A stretch of DNA of 64,000 nucleotides from Streptomyces sp. NBC_01232 (GTDB taxonomy: Bacteria; Actinomycetota; Actinomycetes; Streptomycetales; Streptomycetaceae), in the NCBI RefSeq assembly GCF_035989885.1, contig NZ_CP108518.1:62001-126000 (forward strand), in the 5' to 3' direction. Position numbers and translations under genes: made by a program. The stretch's first letter is position 1; each line of letters opens with the position of its first letter. The notes under the pieces were generated by a model that was given only the letters and a program-made list of their open reading frames with translations, was not told where the DNA came from and searched no databases. Below, in pieces: positions 37,200-46,946 of this stretch.

Positions 37200-39377
37200 T
37201 CAGGGCCGGGCGGTGGTGGTGGCTGCGGCTGCGGCCGTCTCCAGGGTCCTGGCGAGGGCGCGGACCGGGTCGGGGTCGCCTTGGGTGGTGAGGGCGCCGC
37301 CGATCGCCACGAGGGGCGGGTGCCAGCCGTGGGAGGCGATGCGTTCGGCCACTTCGCAGGCGAGGGAGCCGGCGCCGGAGAATCCGCCCAGCAGCAGCGG
37401 CTCGCCGCGGGCGAGGGCGGGGCGGAGTGCGGCCAGGACGGTCCGTGCGTCGGCGGGCGGCGCCACGGTGGTCAGCGTCTGCGGGCCGGGGTAGGCCGCG
37501 GCGAGCGCGTCGTAGCAGCCCGGTGGTGCGTCGGGCGGTGGGACCAGGCAGATCGTGCCGGCGCCGGTACGGGCGGCCGCGCGCAGGATCCGCAGGGTGC
37601 GGGCGGCGGGGGCGGGGCGGGCGATGCGGGGTACGGGGCCGGCGTCGAGCAGGGTCAGGGCCTCGGCGACGGTGGTGGTCCCGCCGGTGGTGGCGGGCAG
37701 TTCGCGCAGCAGCAGGGTGGTCTGGGCGAGTGTTTCGGCGGCGTCGGAGTCGGTGATGCGGGTCCGGTCGTAGACGCAGGTGAGGACGAGCCCGCCGTCG
37801 GTGTCGTGGTGTGCGGTGAGGGTGAGGGGGTGCGCGGTGTGTGCGCCGATGGCCTCGGCGGCGCCGACGCGTACGCCCTCGGTGGCGAGTTCGGTGTGGA
37901 CGGGGTCGTCGTCGGCGGGGCCGGTGGGCGCGTGTGCTTCGAAGGCGATGAGGGAGTCGGGGATCCGGCGGGCGCCGGCGTCGGGGCCGTGGGGGGTGGG
38001 CGGGGACCACTGGGCGGCCTGGCCCGGGGAGACCCATTCGTAGGAGGCGGCCTCCAGGGCCTGGCCGGCCAGTGCGCTCAGCAGGCGGGTCAGGGGGGTG
38101 GCGGGGTCGATGCGCACGTGCAGCGGGAGGGCGCCGCGCAGTGGGCCGGGGAGGCGTTCGGCGCCGGGGAGCGGGATGCCCCGGCCGGAGACGGCCGCCG
38201 CGAAGGTGACCGCGGGCGCGTGCGGGGTGGCGCGGTGGAGCTGGAGGGCCCAGGCGGTGTGCAGGGCGGTGCTCTCCGTCGCGCCGTGGGCCGCCGCCCA
38301 GTTCCGCAGGTGCCGTGCCTCGTGCGGGGTGAGGCGTTGGCGGGTCCGTCCGTGGCCGCGCAGCCGCGGGCGGCCGGCCGTGCGGTGCCCGGGCAGGCCG
38401 GCGGCGCCGGGCGGGGCGCCGGTGCGGGCCCAGAACGCGCGGGCCGGTGCCGGGTCCTGCCGGGCCAGCCAGCGCATGTGGTCGCGGATGTCGGGGCGCC
38501 GTTCGCTGCCGACCGGCCGTCCGTCGGCGAGGTAGGCCCGGTAGAGGGTGCGCTGGAGCAGGCGTGCGCTCCAGCCGTCGAGGAGGGCCTGGTGGTAGGT
38601 CAGGAGTACCCGGAACACCGGGCCGGGTTCCTCCAGCAGTGCGATGCGCAGGGCTGTGCCGGGCCGGTACAGGTCGAACTCGCGCATCCGTTCGCTGAGG
38701 AGCAGGGCGTGCCAGTCGGCGCTGCCGCGGGGATGGCGTTCCAGTTGCGGGGCGGCGTGCGGGTGGACGGCCAGGAGCGGGGTGGCGCCGGGCGCGGCGG
38801 GCCTGGCCAGTGCGGTGCGCAGGACCGCTTCGGTGTCGTACAGCGTCTGCCAGGCGGCGGCGAACCGCGGGGTGTCCAGCGGCCCGTACCAGCGCCAGTG
38901 GAGCTGCTCCACGTGCAGGCCGGCGCCGGGGTGGGTCATCGCGTCGAGCAGTACGTCGTGTTGGAGGGGTGTGGTGGGCGGCAGCCGTTCCGGTTCCTGG
39001 TCGCCGCATCCGGTGTGTGCGGCGCATCCGGTGGGTGCTGCGCATCCGGCGTCCGTGGGATGCGTGGCACAACCGGCGTCTGTGGCGCATCCGGCGTCTG
39101 CGGGGTGTGCGGCGGCGTGGTGTCCGCGGGCGGCGCCGGGCCGCCCCTCCCCCGCCGCGGCCCCGGTCAGCAGGTCGGACAGCCGTCCGGCGGGGAACGG
39201 TGGCGGGGGCAGGGTGAGCGTGTGGTGGTGGTCGGTGTGCCGGTGCAGTGTCGGTGTGCACGGCGGCAGCGACGCGAGGGCGGCGGTGAGCGCGGCAGGG
39301 GTGAGCCTGCCGTGGAGGTCGAGGGAGGTCGGAGGGCCGGGTCTGAGGACCACGGTCATGGCCACGGTGGCGGCCAT
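37200..39377 (-). CDS. Condensation domain-thioesterase-like protein (NRPS fragment type)
   Basis: A 725-residue protein with a GAGGGA site before ATG 39377. Residues ~130-580 form an NRPS condensation domain. The HHxxxDG motif reads [10 protein letters not shown], so the catalytic second His is Gln263 (His262, Asp267 and Gly268 present). The last ~110 residues start a thioesterase fold with nucleophile elbow GGFSGAG but end about 60 residues later, before the triad Asp/His. No adenylation or carrier domain. An N-terminal linker (~90-125) has five DAGCAT/TGCAA-type repeats. Possibly a non-catalytic or unusual acyl-transfer protein. Confidence 0.75.
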   Translation of the reverse strand: MAATVAMTVVLRPGPPTSLDLHGRLTPAALTAALASLPPCTPTLHRHTDHHHTLTLPPPPFPAGRLSDLLTGAAAGEGRPGAARGHHAAAHPADAGCATDAGCATHPTDAGCAAPTGCAAHTGCGDQEPERLPPTTPLQHDVLLDAMTHPGAGLHVEQLHWRWYGPLDTPRFAAAWQTLYDTEAVLRTALARPAAPGATPLLAVHPHAAPQLERHPRGSADWHALLLSERMREFDLYRPGTALRIALLEEPGPVFRVLLTYHQALLDGWSARLLQRTLYRAYLADGRPVGSERRPDIRDHMRWLARQDPAPARAFWARTGAPPGAAGLPGHRTAGRPRLRGHGRTRQRLTPHEARHLRNWAAAHGATESTALHTAWALQLHRATPHAPAVTFAAAVSGRGIPLPGAERLPGPLRGALPLHVRIDPATPLTRLLSALAGQALEAASYEWVSPGQAAQWSPPTPHGPDAGARRIPDSLIAFEAHAPTGPADDDPVHTELATEGVRVGAAEAIGAHTAHPLTLTAHHDTDGGLVLTCVYDRTRITDSDAAETLAQTTLLLRELPATTGGTTTVAEALTLLDAGPVPRIARPAPAARTLRILRAAARTGAGTICLVPPPDAPPGCYDALAAAYPGPQTLTTVAPPADARTVLAALRPALARGEPLLLGGFSGAGSLACEVAERIASHGWHPPLVAIGGALTTQGDPDPVRALARTLETAAAAATTTARP

Positions 39378-39486
39378 CGGCTTCCCTCCTCTTCCCTTTC
39401 GGCTTCGGACACATGAGGACTCGTGGGGGACACGGCCGGACATGGTCTGTTGTCGAGGATTCTTCCGCCCGGTCCTCGGCCCGTCC

Positions 39487-39504
39487 TTGAGCGCGCATCG
39501 AGCG
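39487..39504. promoter_or_regulatory. Possible SARP-type heptamer pair upstream of the C-TE gene
   Basis: TTGAGCG-4 nt-TCGAGCG gives two heptamers at 11-bp spacing, in the 147-base gap between the multicopper-oxidase and condensation-protein genes. It resembles known SARP heptamers of other clusters but differs from the CGCAAGG type found elsewhere here, so it is tentative. Confidence 0.35.
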
Positions 39505-39524
39505 CGGGTCCCCCTGCCGGGTCC

Positions 39525-40988
39525 TTACCGGATGCGGAAGTTGGCCATCATGCCCATCGCCGAGTGGTCCAGCAGGTGGCAGTGGTAGACGTACGTGCCC
39601 CTGTAGGTGTCGAAGGTGGCGTGGAGTTTGACCGTCTCGCCGGGGAAGAGGCGGACCGTGTCCTTGAGTCCGGCCTCGGCCGGTCCGACCGGGGCGCCGT
39701 TGCGCTCCAGCAGCCGGAACTGGACCAGGTGCATGTGGAAGTTGTGCGGGACGAGCTTGTTGGCGTTGGTGACGGTCCAGATCTCCGAGGTGCCGTGCGT
39801 GATGGTCTGGTCGATGCGGTCGTGGTCCCAGACCTGGCCGTCCATGAACGCCCGCGGCTCCTGCCGGCCGTCCTCGTCCATGCTGAGGACGACGGTGCGC
39901 TGCACGGTCGCCGCCGGCAGGGGTGCGAGTGTGCGCAGGACGTCCGGTACGCGGCTGGGGTCGGGGGCCGTCCGTACGACGTCGAAGCGCAGTACCTTGC
40001 CGACCTGGTCGGGGGTGCCCGGGCCGAGGGTGTTCTCCAGGACGATCTTCGTTCCGGTGGGGTAGCGGGAGAAGTCGATGACCACGTCCGCCCGTTCGGC
40101 CGGGGACAGGCCGATGGTGTCGGTGGTGAAGGGGCGTTCCAGCAGTCCGCCGTCGCTGCCGATCTGGATCATCTGGCCGCCGTCGGACAGGCGCAGCTGG
40201 AAGAAGCGCATGTTGGAGGAGTTGAGGAGCCGGAAGCGGTATTTGCGGGCGGCGACCTCGAAGTAGGGGGTGGGGCGGCCGTTGGCGAGGATCGTGGTGC
40301 GGCCGAAGACGTCGTCCATGACGTAGACGAGCTGTCCGGCCTCGTCGAAGCGGGCGTCGCGCAGGGCGATCGGGACCTCGTACTGGCCGGCGGGCAGGGG
40401 CAGCGAGCGCTCGGTCTCGTCGGAGAGCAGGTAGGTGGCGGACAGGCCGCGGAAGACGTGCTCCGACTCCATGTGGTGGGCGTGGTCGTGGAACCAGAGG
40501 CCGGCGCCCGGCTGCTGGTTGGGGTAGGTGTACGTGCGGGAGGTGCCCGGGCCGAAGGTATCCATCGGGCCGCCGTCGTTCTCCGGGGAGACGTTGCCGC
40601 CGTGCAGGTGCACCGCGACCGGCATGGTGAGGGTGTTGCGGTGGCGGATCACCACTTTGCGTCCGCTGCGGGCGCGCAGCACGGGGCCGGGGAAGTGGCC
40701 GTCGTAGGTGAGGACTTTGGTCCGGACCCCGGGGATGATCTCCCGGGCCGCTTCCTTGATGGTGACGGCGTAGGTGTCCTGGCCGCCGGACGTGGATATC
40801 GGTGCGAGCACGGGCAGGGCCGGCATCCGCACCGTGAAGGGCGGCGGGACGGTGACCGGCTTGGTCCCGGGGGTGGCGGTGGCCTGCGCGGACCCGGCGC
40901 CGAGGAGCGGTGTCAGCCCGCCGGCGGTGAGCAGGCCGGCGCCGGTCGCGGCTACGGCTCCGCCGAGCAGGCTGCGTCTGGTGACCAT
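39525..40988 (-). CDS. Multicopper oxidase, Tat-exported
   Basis: A 487-residue CotA/phenoxazinone-synthase-type oxidase. The N-terminus TRRSLLGG followed by a hydrophobic stretch is a Tat signal. All four copper motifs are present: [25 protein letters not shown] and [14 protein letters not shown] (type 1 Cys-His and axial Met). Such enzymes couple phenols or aminophenols or oxidise metals with O2. It is the first minus-strand gene of the left operon and has CGCAAGG-type direct repeats upstream, so an oxidative maturation step outside the cell is plausible. Confidence 0.93.
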   Translation of the reverse strand: MVTRRSLLGGAVAATGAGLLTAGGLTPLLGAGSAQATATPGTKPVTVPPPFTVRMPALPVLAPISTSGGQDTYAVTIKEAAREIIPGVRTKVLTYDGHFPGPVLRARSGRKVVIRHRNTLTMPVAVHLHGGNVSPENDGGPMDTFGPGTSRTYTYPNQQPGAGLWFHDHAHHMESEHVFRGLSATYLLSDETERSLPLPAGQYEVPIALRDARFDEAGQLVYVMDDVFGRTTILANGRPTPYFEVAARKYRFRLLNSSNMRFFQLRLSDGGQMIQIGSDGGLLERPFTTDTIGLSPAERADVVIDFSRYPTGTKIVLENTLGPGTPDQVGKVLRFDVVRTAPDPSRVPDVLRTLAPLPAATVQRTVVLSMDEDGRQEPRAFMDGQVWDHDRIDQTITHGTSEIWTVTNANKLVPHNFHMHLVQFRLLERNGAPVGPAEAGLKDTVRLFPGETVKLHATFDTYRGTYVYHCHLLDHSAMGMMANFRIR

Positions 40989-41149
40989 GGGTTGTCCTCC
41001 TGGGAAGGGTGGGTGCGCGGGCCGCCGGGGCGGGGGCCGTTCGCGCTGCGGGCGGCCGGCGCGCGGTGCTGCTGGCGCAGGTGGCGCGCCGCGAGTGCAC
41101 CAGACCCGGCTTGCGCACCGCTCGAGCGCGGATGGTGTGCGGGGTCCGG

Positions 41150-41167
41150 CGTTGCGCGGGCCTTGCG
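41150..41167 (-). promoter_or_regulatory. SARP-type direct repeats upstream of the multicopper oxidase
   Basis: On the minus strand CGCAAGG-cccg-CGCAACG gives two heptamers at exactly 11-bp period. The surrounding CCCCGCAAGGNNNGCGCAA matches the two boxes at 60041-60102. It lies in the divergent region between the oxidase and PLP-decarboxylase genes. Confidence 0.6.
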
Positions 41168-41254
41168 GGGCCTGGGCAAGGCTCCTCGTGCGTACGTACG
41201 ACCGCGTACGCGTGATCGTGCCGCCGATCGGGGCGGCCGCTGGGGGAGGCACCC

Positions 41255-42649
41255 GTGGACCGTCACGACCTGCACGACTTACGCGACTGGCTGCCGCGCG
41301 CGCTGGGGGTGGCGGAGCGGTGGGGCGGGCAGTTCGGCCCGTACGAGAGCCACGGCGCGCACCGGGTGGGCCCGGAGGCGTTCACCGAGGCCTTCGACCG
41401 CCTCGCCAAGCGGATGGATCACAACTATCCGTTCTTCCACCCGCGTTACGCCGGACAAATGGTCAAGCCGCCGCATCCGGCGGCCGTCACCGGCTATCTC
41501 ACCGCCATGCTGTTCAACCCCAACAACCATGCCGCCGAGGGCGGGCCGGCGACCACCGAGATGGAACGCGAGGCGGTCGCCGACCTGGCCGGCATGTTCG
41601 GGTTCGACGCGCACGTCGGGCATCTCACCACCAGCGGCACGATGGCCAACCTGGAGGCGCTGTACGTCGCCCGGCAGCTGCATCCGGACCGGGGGGTCGC
41701 CTACAGCTCCGAGTGCCATTACACGCACGAGCGGATGTGCCACGTGCTGGGGATGGAGGGCCACCGCATCCCTGCCGATGCGCACGGCCGGATCGACCTC
41801 GGCGCGCTGGAGGGCGCGCTGCGCGGCGGGCGGATCGGCACCGTCGTCGTCACCACCGGTACGACCGGGCTGGGGGCGGTCGACCCGGTGCACGAGGTGC
41901 TGGCGCTGGCCCGCCGGTACGGGGCGCGGGTGCACGTCGACGCGGCGTACGGCGGGTTCTACGCGATCCTGGGCAGGGCGGGCACGGGTGGCGTCGACCC
42001 GGCGCCCTGGCGGGCGATCGCCGGGTGCGACTCGGTGGTGGTGGACCCGCACAAGCAGGGGTTGCAGCCGTACGGGTGCGGGGCGGTGCTCTTCCCCGAT
42101 CCGCGGGCCGGGCGGCACTTCGCGCACGACTCTCCGTACACCTATTTCACCGACGCCGACCTGCACCTGGGTGAGATCAGTCTGGAGTGCTCGCGGGCGG
42201 GGGCCGCGGCGGCCGCGCTGTGGCTGACGCTGCAGTTGCTGCCGCTGACCCCGGACGGCTTCGGGCGGATCCTCGCCGCGAACCGGCGGGCCGCGCTGCG
42301 GTGGGCGGACCTGCTGGCCGCGTCCGGGGAGCTGGAGCTGTACCAGCGGCCGGACCTCGACATCGTGACGTACTTCCCGGCGGCCGCCGGGGGCTCGCTG
42401 TCCTCGATCGACGCGGCGTCGGAGCGGCTGCTGCGCGAGGGCATGACGGCGGAGTCGGACCCGGTGTTCCTGAGTGTGCTGCGTGCGGACGCGGACGCGT
42501 TCGTACGGCGCCACCCGCGCGTGGTGCGGGACGCGGAGGCGGCGCGGGTGATCCGCAGTGTCCTGATCAAGCCGGAGTTCGAGCACTACCTGCCGGCCCT
42601 GCACGCCCGTGTGGCGCAGCTCGCGGGGGCTGCCCGGTCAACGCCCTGA
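41255..42649 (+). CDS. PLP-dependent decarboxylase (group II type)
   Basis: A 464-residue fold-type I PLP enzyme from a GTG at 41255 (GGGGGAGG site). [12 protein letters not shown] binds the phosphate, HVDAAYGG places Asp229 at the pyridine nitrogen and VDPHKQGL gives Lys267 as the Schiff-base lysine. The His before that lysine is usual in amino-acid decarboxylases. Substrate could be an aromatic amino acid or a diamino acid; the sequence does not decide. Divergent from the oxidase and coupled to GNAT and DUF6875-like genes. Confidence 0.88.
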   Translation: MDRHDLHDLRDWLPRALGVAERWGGQFGPYESHGAHRVGPEAFTEAFDRLAKRMDHNYPFFHPRYAGQMVKPPHPAAVTGYLTAMLFNPNNHAAEGGPATTEMEREAVADLAGMFGFDAHVGHLTTSGTMANLEALYVARQLHPDRGVAYSSECHYTHERMCHVLGMEGHRIPADAHGRIDLGALEGALRGGRIGTVVVTTGTTGLGAVDPVHEVLALARRYGARVHVDAAYGGFYAILGRAGTGGVDPAPWRAIAGCDSVVVDPHKQGLQPYGCGAVLFPDPRAGRHFAHDSPYTYFTDADLHLGEISLECSRAGAAAAALWLTLQLLPLTPDGFGRILAANRRAALRWADLLAASGELELYQRPDLDIVTYFPAAAGGSLSSIDAASERLLREGMTAESDPVFLSVLRADADAFVRRHPRVVRDAEAARVIRSVLIKPEFEHYLPALHARVAQLAGAARSTP

Positions 42650-42654
42650 CCTCT

Positions 42655-42735
42655 TCCCGCCGTTCCCCGTTCGCCGTTCCCCGTTCCCCGTTTCTTGTCC
42701 CTGTCCGTTCTGCGTTCTGTGTTCTGTCAACCGAC
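42655..42735. repeat. Pyrimidine-biased CGTTCCC repeat tract
   Basis: Repeated GTTCCCC/CGTTCCC and then GTTCTGT units give a strongly strand-biased polypyrimidine tract between the decarboxylase stop and the GNAT start. Simple-sequence repeat; could form unusual DNA structure or affect coupling of the two genes. Confidence 0.7.
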
Positions 42736-42749
42736 CGGAAGGCCCTGCC

Positions 42750-43340
42750 TTGTCCGCCCTGCCTGTGAACCGGCTGAACCCATCGACCGTCACCGACCTC
42801 TCCGCCCTCCTCGCCGCCTCCTTCCAGGAGGACGCGCTGACCCGCTGGATGATCCCCGGCGAGCGGCTGCGCGCCGAGCTGCTGCCCGGGTTCTTCCGGG
42901 TGTTCGTGGAACTGTCCGCCGCCCATGACGGGGTGCTCACCGGCCCGGACGGCGACGCGGTGCTGCTGTTCCTGCCGCCCGGCGCGGAGCCGGACGAGAA
43001 GGCCCTGGAGGCGGCGCTGTCCGCCGCCCTGGGCGAGCACGCGGACGCGATGCGCACCATCGCGGGCCTGCAGGAGGAACGGCATCCGCACGGCCCGCCG
43101 CACTACTACGTCTCCTTCGGGGCGGTCCGGCCCGGCCGGCAGCAGGGCGGCCTGATGTCCGGGCTGCTGGGCCGGGTGGTGGCCCGCGCGGACGCCGAGG
43201 GCATCGCCTGCTACGTGGAGGCCAGCTCCCCGGGCGGTGAGGCCACGAGCCGGCGCGCCGGCTTCGAGCGTCTGGGCGCCGACATCGCCCTGCCCGACGG
43301 CGGACCCGTACTGCGACCCATGTGGAGGGACCCCCGATGA
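42750..43340 (+). CDS. GNAT family N-acetyltransferase
   Basis: A 196-residue protein; TTG at 42750 is preferred because GGAAGG lies eight bases upstream (GTG 42765 is the alternative). HYYVSFGAVRPGRQQGGLMSGLLGRVVARA contains the acetyl-CoA loop (Q/RxxGxG/A variant RQQGGL), followed by CYVEASSPG and SRRAGF typical of GNAT ends. Substrate unknown. Its stop overlaps the next ATG (ATGA). Confidence 0.85.
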   Translation: MSALPVNRLNPSTVTDLSALLAASFQEDALTRWMIPGERLRAELLPGFFRVFVELSAAHDGVLTGPDGDAVLLFLPPGAEPDEKALEAALSAALGEHADAMRTIAGLQEERHPHGPPHYYVSFGAVRPGRQQGGLMSGLLGRVVARADAEGIACYVEASSPGGEATSRRAGFERLGADIALPDGGPVLRPMWRDPR

Positions 43341-43972
43341 GGGGCGACGATCTGATCCAGTCGTGGACCGCCGGCCAGATAGCCCGCGGTGAGGCTCCGG
43401 CGGAGCACCTCGGCCCGCTGCTGCGGGTCCTCGCGTGGAGCCGGGAGTTCCTGGTCTCCAGCCACCCCGAACTGGGCCGTACCGGCCCGGTGTGCCCGTA
43501 CACCCAGCCCTCGCTGCGCAAGGAGCTGTTCCACCTGGCGGTGCCGTCCGCCGGCTGCGAGGACCTGGCGTCGGCGGTGGACTCGCTGCGCACCCGCCAC
43601 GCGGTCCTCTCGCAGCCGCTGGCGCCGGAGGACCGCGAGCTGCTGACCATCCTCCTGGTCCTGCCGGGGTTCGACCCGACGGACTCGGTGGAGCTGGACG
43701 AACTGCAGCGCAAGGCGAAGGACGAGTTCGTGGCGGAGGGGCTGATGATCGGCCAGTTCCACCCGGTGTGCGAGGAGCCGGGCCTCTACAACGAGGCCTT
43801 CCGCCCGCTGCGTGCCCCGCTGCCCCTGCTGGCGGTCCGCAAGCTGCTGGTCTTCGATCTGCCGTTCCTGGTGAGCGACGACGCGCACATGGACCACTAC
43901 CTCCAGCGTTTCGCGCCGGCGCTGCCGTCCCGTATCCGCGACCAGCTGGTGAGCCGGGTGGTGGCCGCCTGA
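43337..43972 (+). CDS. DUF6875-like hypothetical protein
   Basis: A 211-residue protein, translationally coupled to the GNAT gene. The segment RTGPVCPYTQPSLRKELFHLAV, with a Cys-Pro-Tyr motif, and a later FHPVCEEPGLYNEAFRPLR recall a group of uncharacterised actinobacterial proteins (DUF6875, from memory). Both Cys segments are conserved-looking and could bind a cofactor or metal. A strong terminator follows. Confidence 0.6.
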   Translation: MRGDDLIQSWTAGQIARGEAPAEHLGPLLRVLAWSREFLVSSHPELGRTGPVCPYTQPSLRKELFHLAVPSAGCEDLASAVDSLRTRHAVLSQPLAPEDRELLTILLVLPGFDPTDSVELDELQRKAKDEFVAEGLMIGQFHPVCEEPGLYNEAFRPLRAPLPLLAVRKLLVFDLPFLVSDDAHMDHYLQRFAPALPSRIRDQLVSRVVAA

Positions 43973-43984
43973 CGTATGCACGTG

Positions 43985-44024
43985 GACGGCGGGCCGGGGG
44001 CTTGTGTGCCCCCGGCCCGCCGTC
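43985..44024. terminator. Terminator after the decarboxylase operon
   Basis: A perfect 16-bp stem (43985-44000 with 44009-44024) and eight-base loop, 13 bases past the stop of the DUF6875-like gene. Confidence 0.85.
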
Positions 44025-44163
44025 GTCGTGTCCGAAAGCTGCTGCCGGGCTGCCCGGTATCCGGATGGAGGCTTGTCGCACCCACCGGTAACGATCACGC
44101 TTCCCCTGCCGGGCCGGCAGCTGCCGGGCCCGGGTTCGGTGTGGGGTGAGGTTCGGAGGGCAT

Positions 44164-45312
44164 GTGACGCAGACGGTGGATGCGCCGGGGGTCGAGGCGG
44201 TGGTGCGGGGTGACGCGGCCCTGCTGGAGCGGGATCTGGCCGGGTTCCTGGGCTCGCTGGCCGGGGTGGTGGCGCCGGTGCGCCCGGGGGCGGCCGTGTC
44301 GGTGTATGAGGCGGCGCTGCGGCGTTCGCTGTACGGGCCGGTCGCGGACGCCGTCGGGTCCAGGGTGGGGCAGGAGGCGCTGGCGCCGGCGGCCGGGCCG
44401 GCGGGGGGCGGCGGGGGTCCGCTGCGCCCTTCGATGGTGTTCTGGGCCTACCGCAACTACCGGGGCTTCCCCGACGAGGCGGGCCACGAGGCGTCCCCGG
44501 CGGATCTGGCGGCGGTGCGCCGTGCGGCCGTGGCGGTACGGATCCTGCTGAAGGCCGCGGTCGCGCTCGACGACATCCAGGACGGCAGCGGCATCCGCTA
44601 CGGAGAGGCCGCGCTGCACGTCACCCATGGGATACCGCTGGCCCTCAATGCCGGCTCCTGGCTGATCACGGCCGCTCTGGGGCATGCGGCCGATCCGGCG
44701 GTCGTGGCGAGCCTGGTGCGGGCGGTCGGTCACGGCCTGACGGGCCAGGCCGTGGACCTGTCCACGCGCTCGCCGCGGACCCGGGCCGAGCTGATGGCCG
44801 CGGCCCGGGACGCGCGGGTGGAGTTCTGGGAGTCGACGGCCGCGCTGAAGACGGGGACGCTGTTCCGGATGCCGCTCGACGCGGCGGTGGCGGCGCTGGG
44901 CGTGGTGGAGGACGAGCGGCGGGCCCTGGACGACGCGATGCGCGGACTGGGGCTGGCGAGCCAGCTGTTCAACGATCTGACGGACTTCGTGCCGGAACTT
45001 GGCGGGGCCAACACCCACGAGGACTTCGACGGGCTGGGCAACCGGGTCGTCCTGGAGCTGCTCGGGGAGGGGGTGCCCGCCGAGTCGGCCGGCCCGGGGC
45101 TGAAACGGTTCGTCCTGGGTCATCCGAAGCTGCAGGAGACGCTCGTGGAGCTCGCGGCGGAGGCGGCCGGGCTCAAGCGTGCGGCGAAGGAGGCGGTGCA
45201 CGGTGTGTGCCGCTCGGACCGCAGTGCGGCGTACTTCGACGTGACGATCGAGCGCAAGGGGCACCTCATCGACCGTCTGTACCGGACGGTCCGCGGGCGC
45301 AGCGGCGGATGA
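44164..45312 (+). CDS. Polyprenyl synthetase family protein
   Basis: A 382-residue all-alpha trans-prenyltransferase relative (GTG 44164; GTG 44146 would add six residues). The first Asp-rich motif is DDIQD at 136-140 and the second NDLTD at 270-274, so both magnesium sites exist, although the first is a shortened, atypical form. The RP in LRPSMVFWAYR precedes it. It could make geranyl- to geranylgeranyl-diphosphate or act as a terpene-like cyclase relative. It is the last plus-strand gene before the trp-like operon. No prenyltransferase acceptor enzyme is seen in the window. Confidence 0.8.
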   Translation: MTQTVDAPGVEAVVRGDAALLERDLAGFLGSLAGVVAPVRPGAAVSVYEAALRRSLYGPVADAVGSRVGQEALAPAAGPAGGGGGPLRPSMVFWAYRNYRGFPDEAGHEASPADLAAVRRAAVAVRILLKAAVALDDIQDGSGIRYGEAALHVTHGIPLALNAGSWLITAALGHAADPAVVASLVRAVGHGLTGQAVDLSTRSPRTRAELMAAARDARVEFWESTAALKTGTLFRMPLDAAVAALGVVEDERRALDDAMRGLGLASQLFNDLTDFVPELGGANTHEDFDGLGNRVVLELLGEGVPAESAGPGLKRFVLGHPKLQETLVELAAEAAGLKRAAKEAVHGVCRSDRSAAYFDVTIERKGHLIDRLYRTVRGRSGG

Positions 45313-45335
45313 CGGCCGCGGAGGTGTGCGGGGGT

Positions 45336-45376
45336 GTCCTGCCGGCCGGGTGCGGGGCCGGACCGGCCGGCAGGAC
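45336..45376. terminator. Convergent terminator
   Basis: GTCCTGCCGGCCGG (45336-45349) pairs perfectly with 45363-45376 around a 13-base loop, between the polyprenyl synthetase gene and the end of the 12-gene minus-strand operon. Confidence 0.85.
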
Positions 45377-45381
45377 GTCCT

Positions 45382-46227
45382 TCAGGGCTGTGCGGCCAGG
45401 AGGCAGTCCTCCAGGAAGGTCAGGACGCGCAGGTGGTAGGCGTGGGCGGTGTGGCCCAGGCTGATGTTGTGTCCGGAGGCGGGGAGGTGGTCGACGGTGA
45501 CGGACGGGGCGGCGGTCAGGCGTGAGGTCATCGCGGTCAGGGTGGGGGCGTCCAGGTGCCACCAGGCCTCGTGCTGGGCGAAGGTGAGGCGGACGGGGAT
45601 ACGGACGCGGGGGGCCAGTTCCTCGTACTGGGCGGGCCAGCGCAGGGTTTCCGCCGACTCGCGCGGCGGTGTCGGGGACAGCAGGGTGCGGCTGGCCTGG
45701 AAGGTGCCGCGCGGGTAGAGGTTCAGGGGGCCCCAGTTGAGTTTGGTGGCGCCGCCGCCCAGGGTGGACGGGAAGTGCAGGGCTTCGGGGTTGTAGTGGT
45801 GGCCGACGCCCGAGGCGTCCAGGCCGATCAGTGGTGTGCCGCCGTCGGCGGCCGCGGTGTGGAGGGCGACCTTGCCGCCGTCCGAGTGGCCGAGGAGGAA
45901 GATTCCGGCGCCGGTGTCGTGGGCGGCGGTGTGCTCCTTGAGGGCGGCGTGGAGGGTTTCCGCCTGCTCGGCGAGGCTCTGGCCGTCGGGCAGGAGGTCC
46001 GCGGAGTCCCCGTAGCCCGGCCGGTCGACCGCCAGGACGGCGTGGCCCAGGGCCGTGGCGAGGGGGGCGAAGGAGTTCCAGTACGCGGCCCGCATGCCGC
46101 GGCCGTGGATCGCGAGGATCGTGGAGCGGGGCGCGGCCCGGTCCTTCGGCAGGGCCAGGAGTGCCGAGAGTGTGATGCCGGCCGCGTTGAGCGTGTAGGG
46201 GCGGGCGCCGTCCGGGTGTGTGGTCAT
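45382..46227 (-). CDS. Alpha/beta-hydrolase
   Basis: A 281-residue hydrolase with oxyanion/cap region AIHGRGMRAAYWNSF and nucleophile elbow GHSDGG (Ser115). A likely Asp precedes FAQHEAWWHLD and the His is in LPASGHNISLGHTA. It may release the carrier-bound product or hydrolyse an ester or thioester. It is the last gene of the main operon; its ATG overlaps the stop of the trpC-like gene. Confidence 0.88.
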   Translation of the reverse strand: MTTHPDGARPYTLNAAGITLSALLALPKDRAAPRSTILAIHGRGMRAAYWNSFAPLATALGHAVLAVDRPGYGDSADLLPDGQSLAEQAETLHAALKEHTAAHDTGAGIFLLGHSDGGKVALHTAAADGGTPLIGLDASGVGHHYNPEALHFPSTLGGGATKLNWGPLNLYPRGTFQASRTLLSPTPPRESAETLRWPAQYEELAPRVRIPVRLTFAQHEAWWHLDAPTLTAMTSRLTAAPSVTVDHLPASGHNISLGHTAHAYHLRVLTFLEDCLLAAQP

Positions 46228-46946
46228 CGGACCGCCAGTCCCTTCCGTGTGCCTTCCATCGCGTGCACCCAGGCGGAGGGTGAGCCGGTGCGCAGCAGTG
46301 AGGTGCCGACGAGCAGGCCGCCGAATCCGGCGTCGAGGAGTGCGGCGGCGGTCTCGGGGCTGTCGATGCCGCTGGCGCTGACGGGGCAGGCGGCGCCGGC
46401 GGTGCGGACGGCGGGGAGCAGGTCGAGGGAGCGGCCGAGGTCGCCGGCGCCGCGCTCGCGGGTCCGGATGTCCTTGTTGTTGACCGCGATCACGCATTCC
46501 TCGGGGTGGTGGATTGCTTCGAGTTCGCTTTCGCGGGTGATCTCGACGAAGGGGGTGAGGCCGGTGAGGAGGCATTCGGTGACCAGGGTGCGCATGCTCG
46601 ACGCGGGCAGGAGTGCCGCCGTGAGCAGGACGGCGGAGGCTCCGAGTTCTGCGGCGGTGCGGATCTGGTCCTTGCGGGTGATGAAGTCCTTCTGGAGGAT
46701 CGGGAGTCCGGTCAGGGCCGCCACGTCCCGCAGCAGGGCGGGCGAGCCGCCGAACCAGCGGCCGGTCACCACGGAGACGCAAGGGGCGCCCGCCGTCTCG
46801 TACGCCTCCACGATGGCGGCGGGGGTGCGGCCGCCCAGCATGTCGTAGCCGTGGGCGTCCCGGCGTTTCACCTCCATCACCACGGGGGTCGGGGAGGCCA
46901 GGAGGGCCTCGAGAAAAGGGAAGCCGGTCCGGTTCTGCTTCGTCAT
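46224..46946 (-). CDS. Indole-3-glycerol-phosphate synthase-like protein (divergent TrpC)
   Basis: A 240-residue TIM barrel aligned with TrpC. Catalytic Glu25 and Lys27 (MEVKRR), Lys86 (QKDF), Glu135 (FVEI), Asn156 (VNNK) and Ser192 (SASG) are kept. Residues lining the carboxylate or aromatic side differ: the SPS after EVKR reads DAH, Arg of NNR is Lys158, and Glu of SESG is Ala191. The ring-closing chemistry is therefore probably intact on an altered substrate. Lies between TrpF-like and hydrolase genes with four-base overlaps on both sides. Confidence 0.82.
   Translation of the reverse strand: MTKQNRTGFPFLEALLASPTPVVMEVKRRDAHGYDMLGGRTPAAIVEAYETAGAPCVSVVTGRWFGGSPALLRDVAALTGLPILQKDFITRKDQIRTAAELGASAVLLTAALLPASSMRTLVTECLLTGLTPFVEITRESELEAIHHPEECVIAVNNKDIRTRERGAGDLGRSLDLLPAVRTAGAACPVSASGIDSPETAAALLDAGFGGLLVGTSLLRTGSPSAWVHAMEGTRKGLAVR

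Noticed and set aside
46780..46792. CGCAAGG-like sequence inside the trpC-like gene
   Set aside because: Single copy within coding sequence, no paired repeat and no promoter position.
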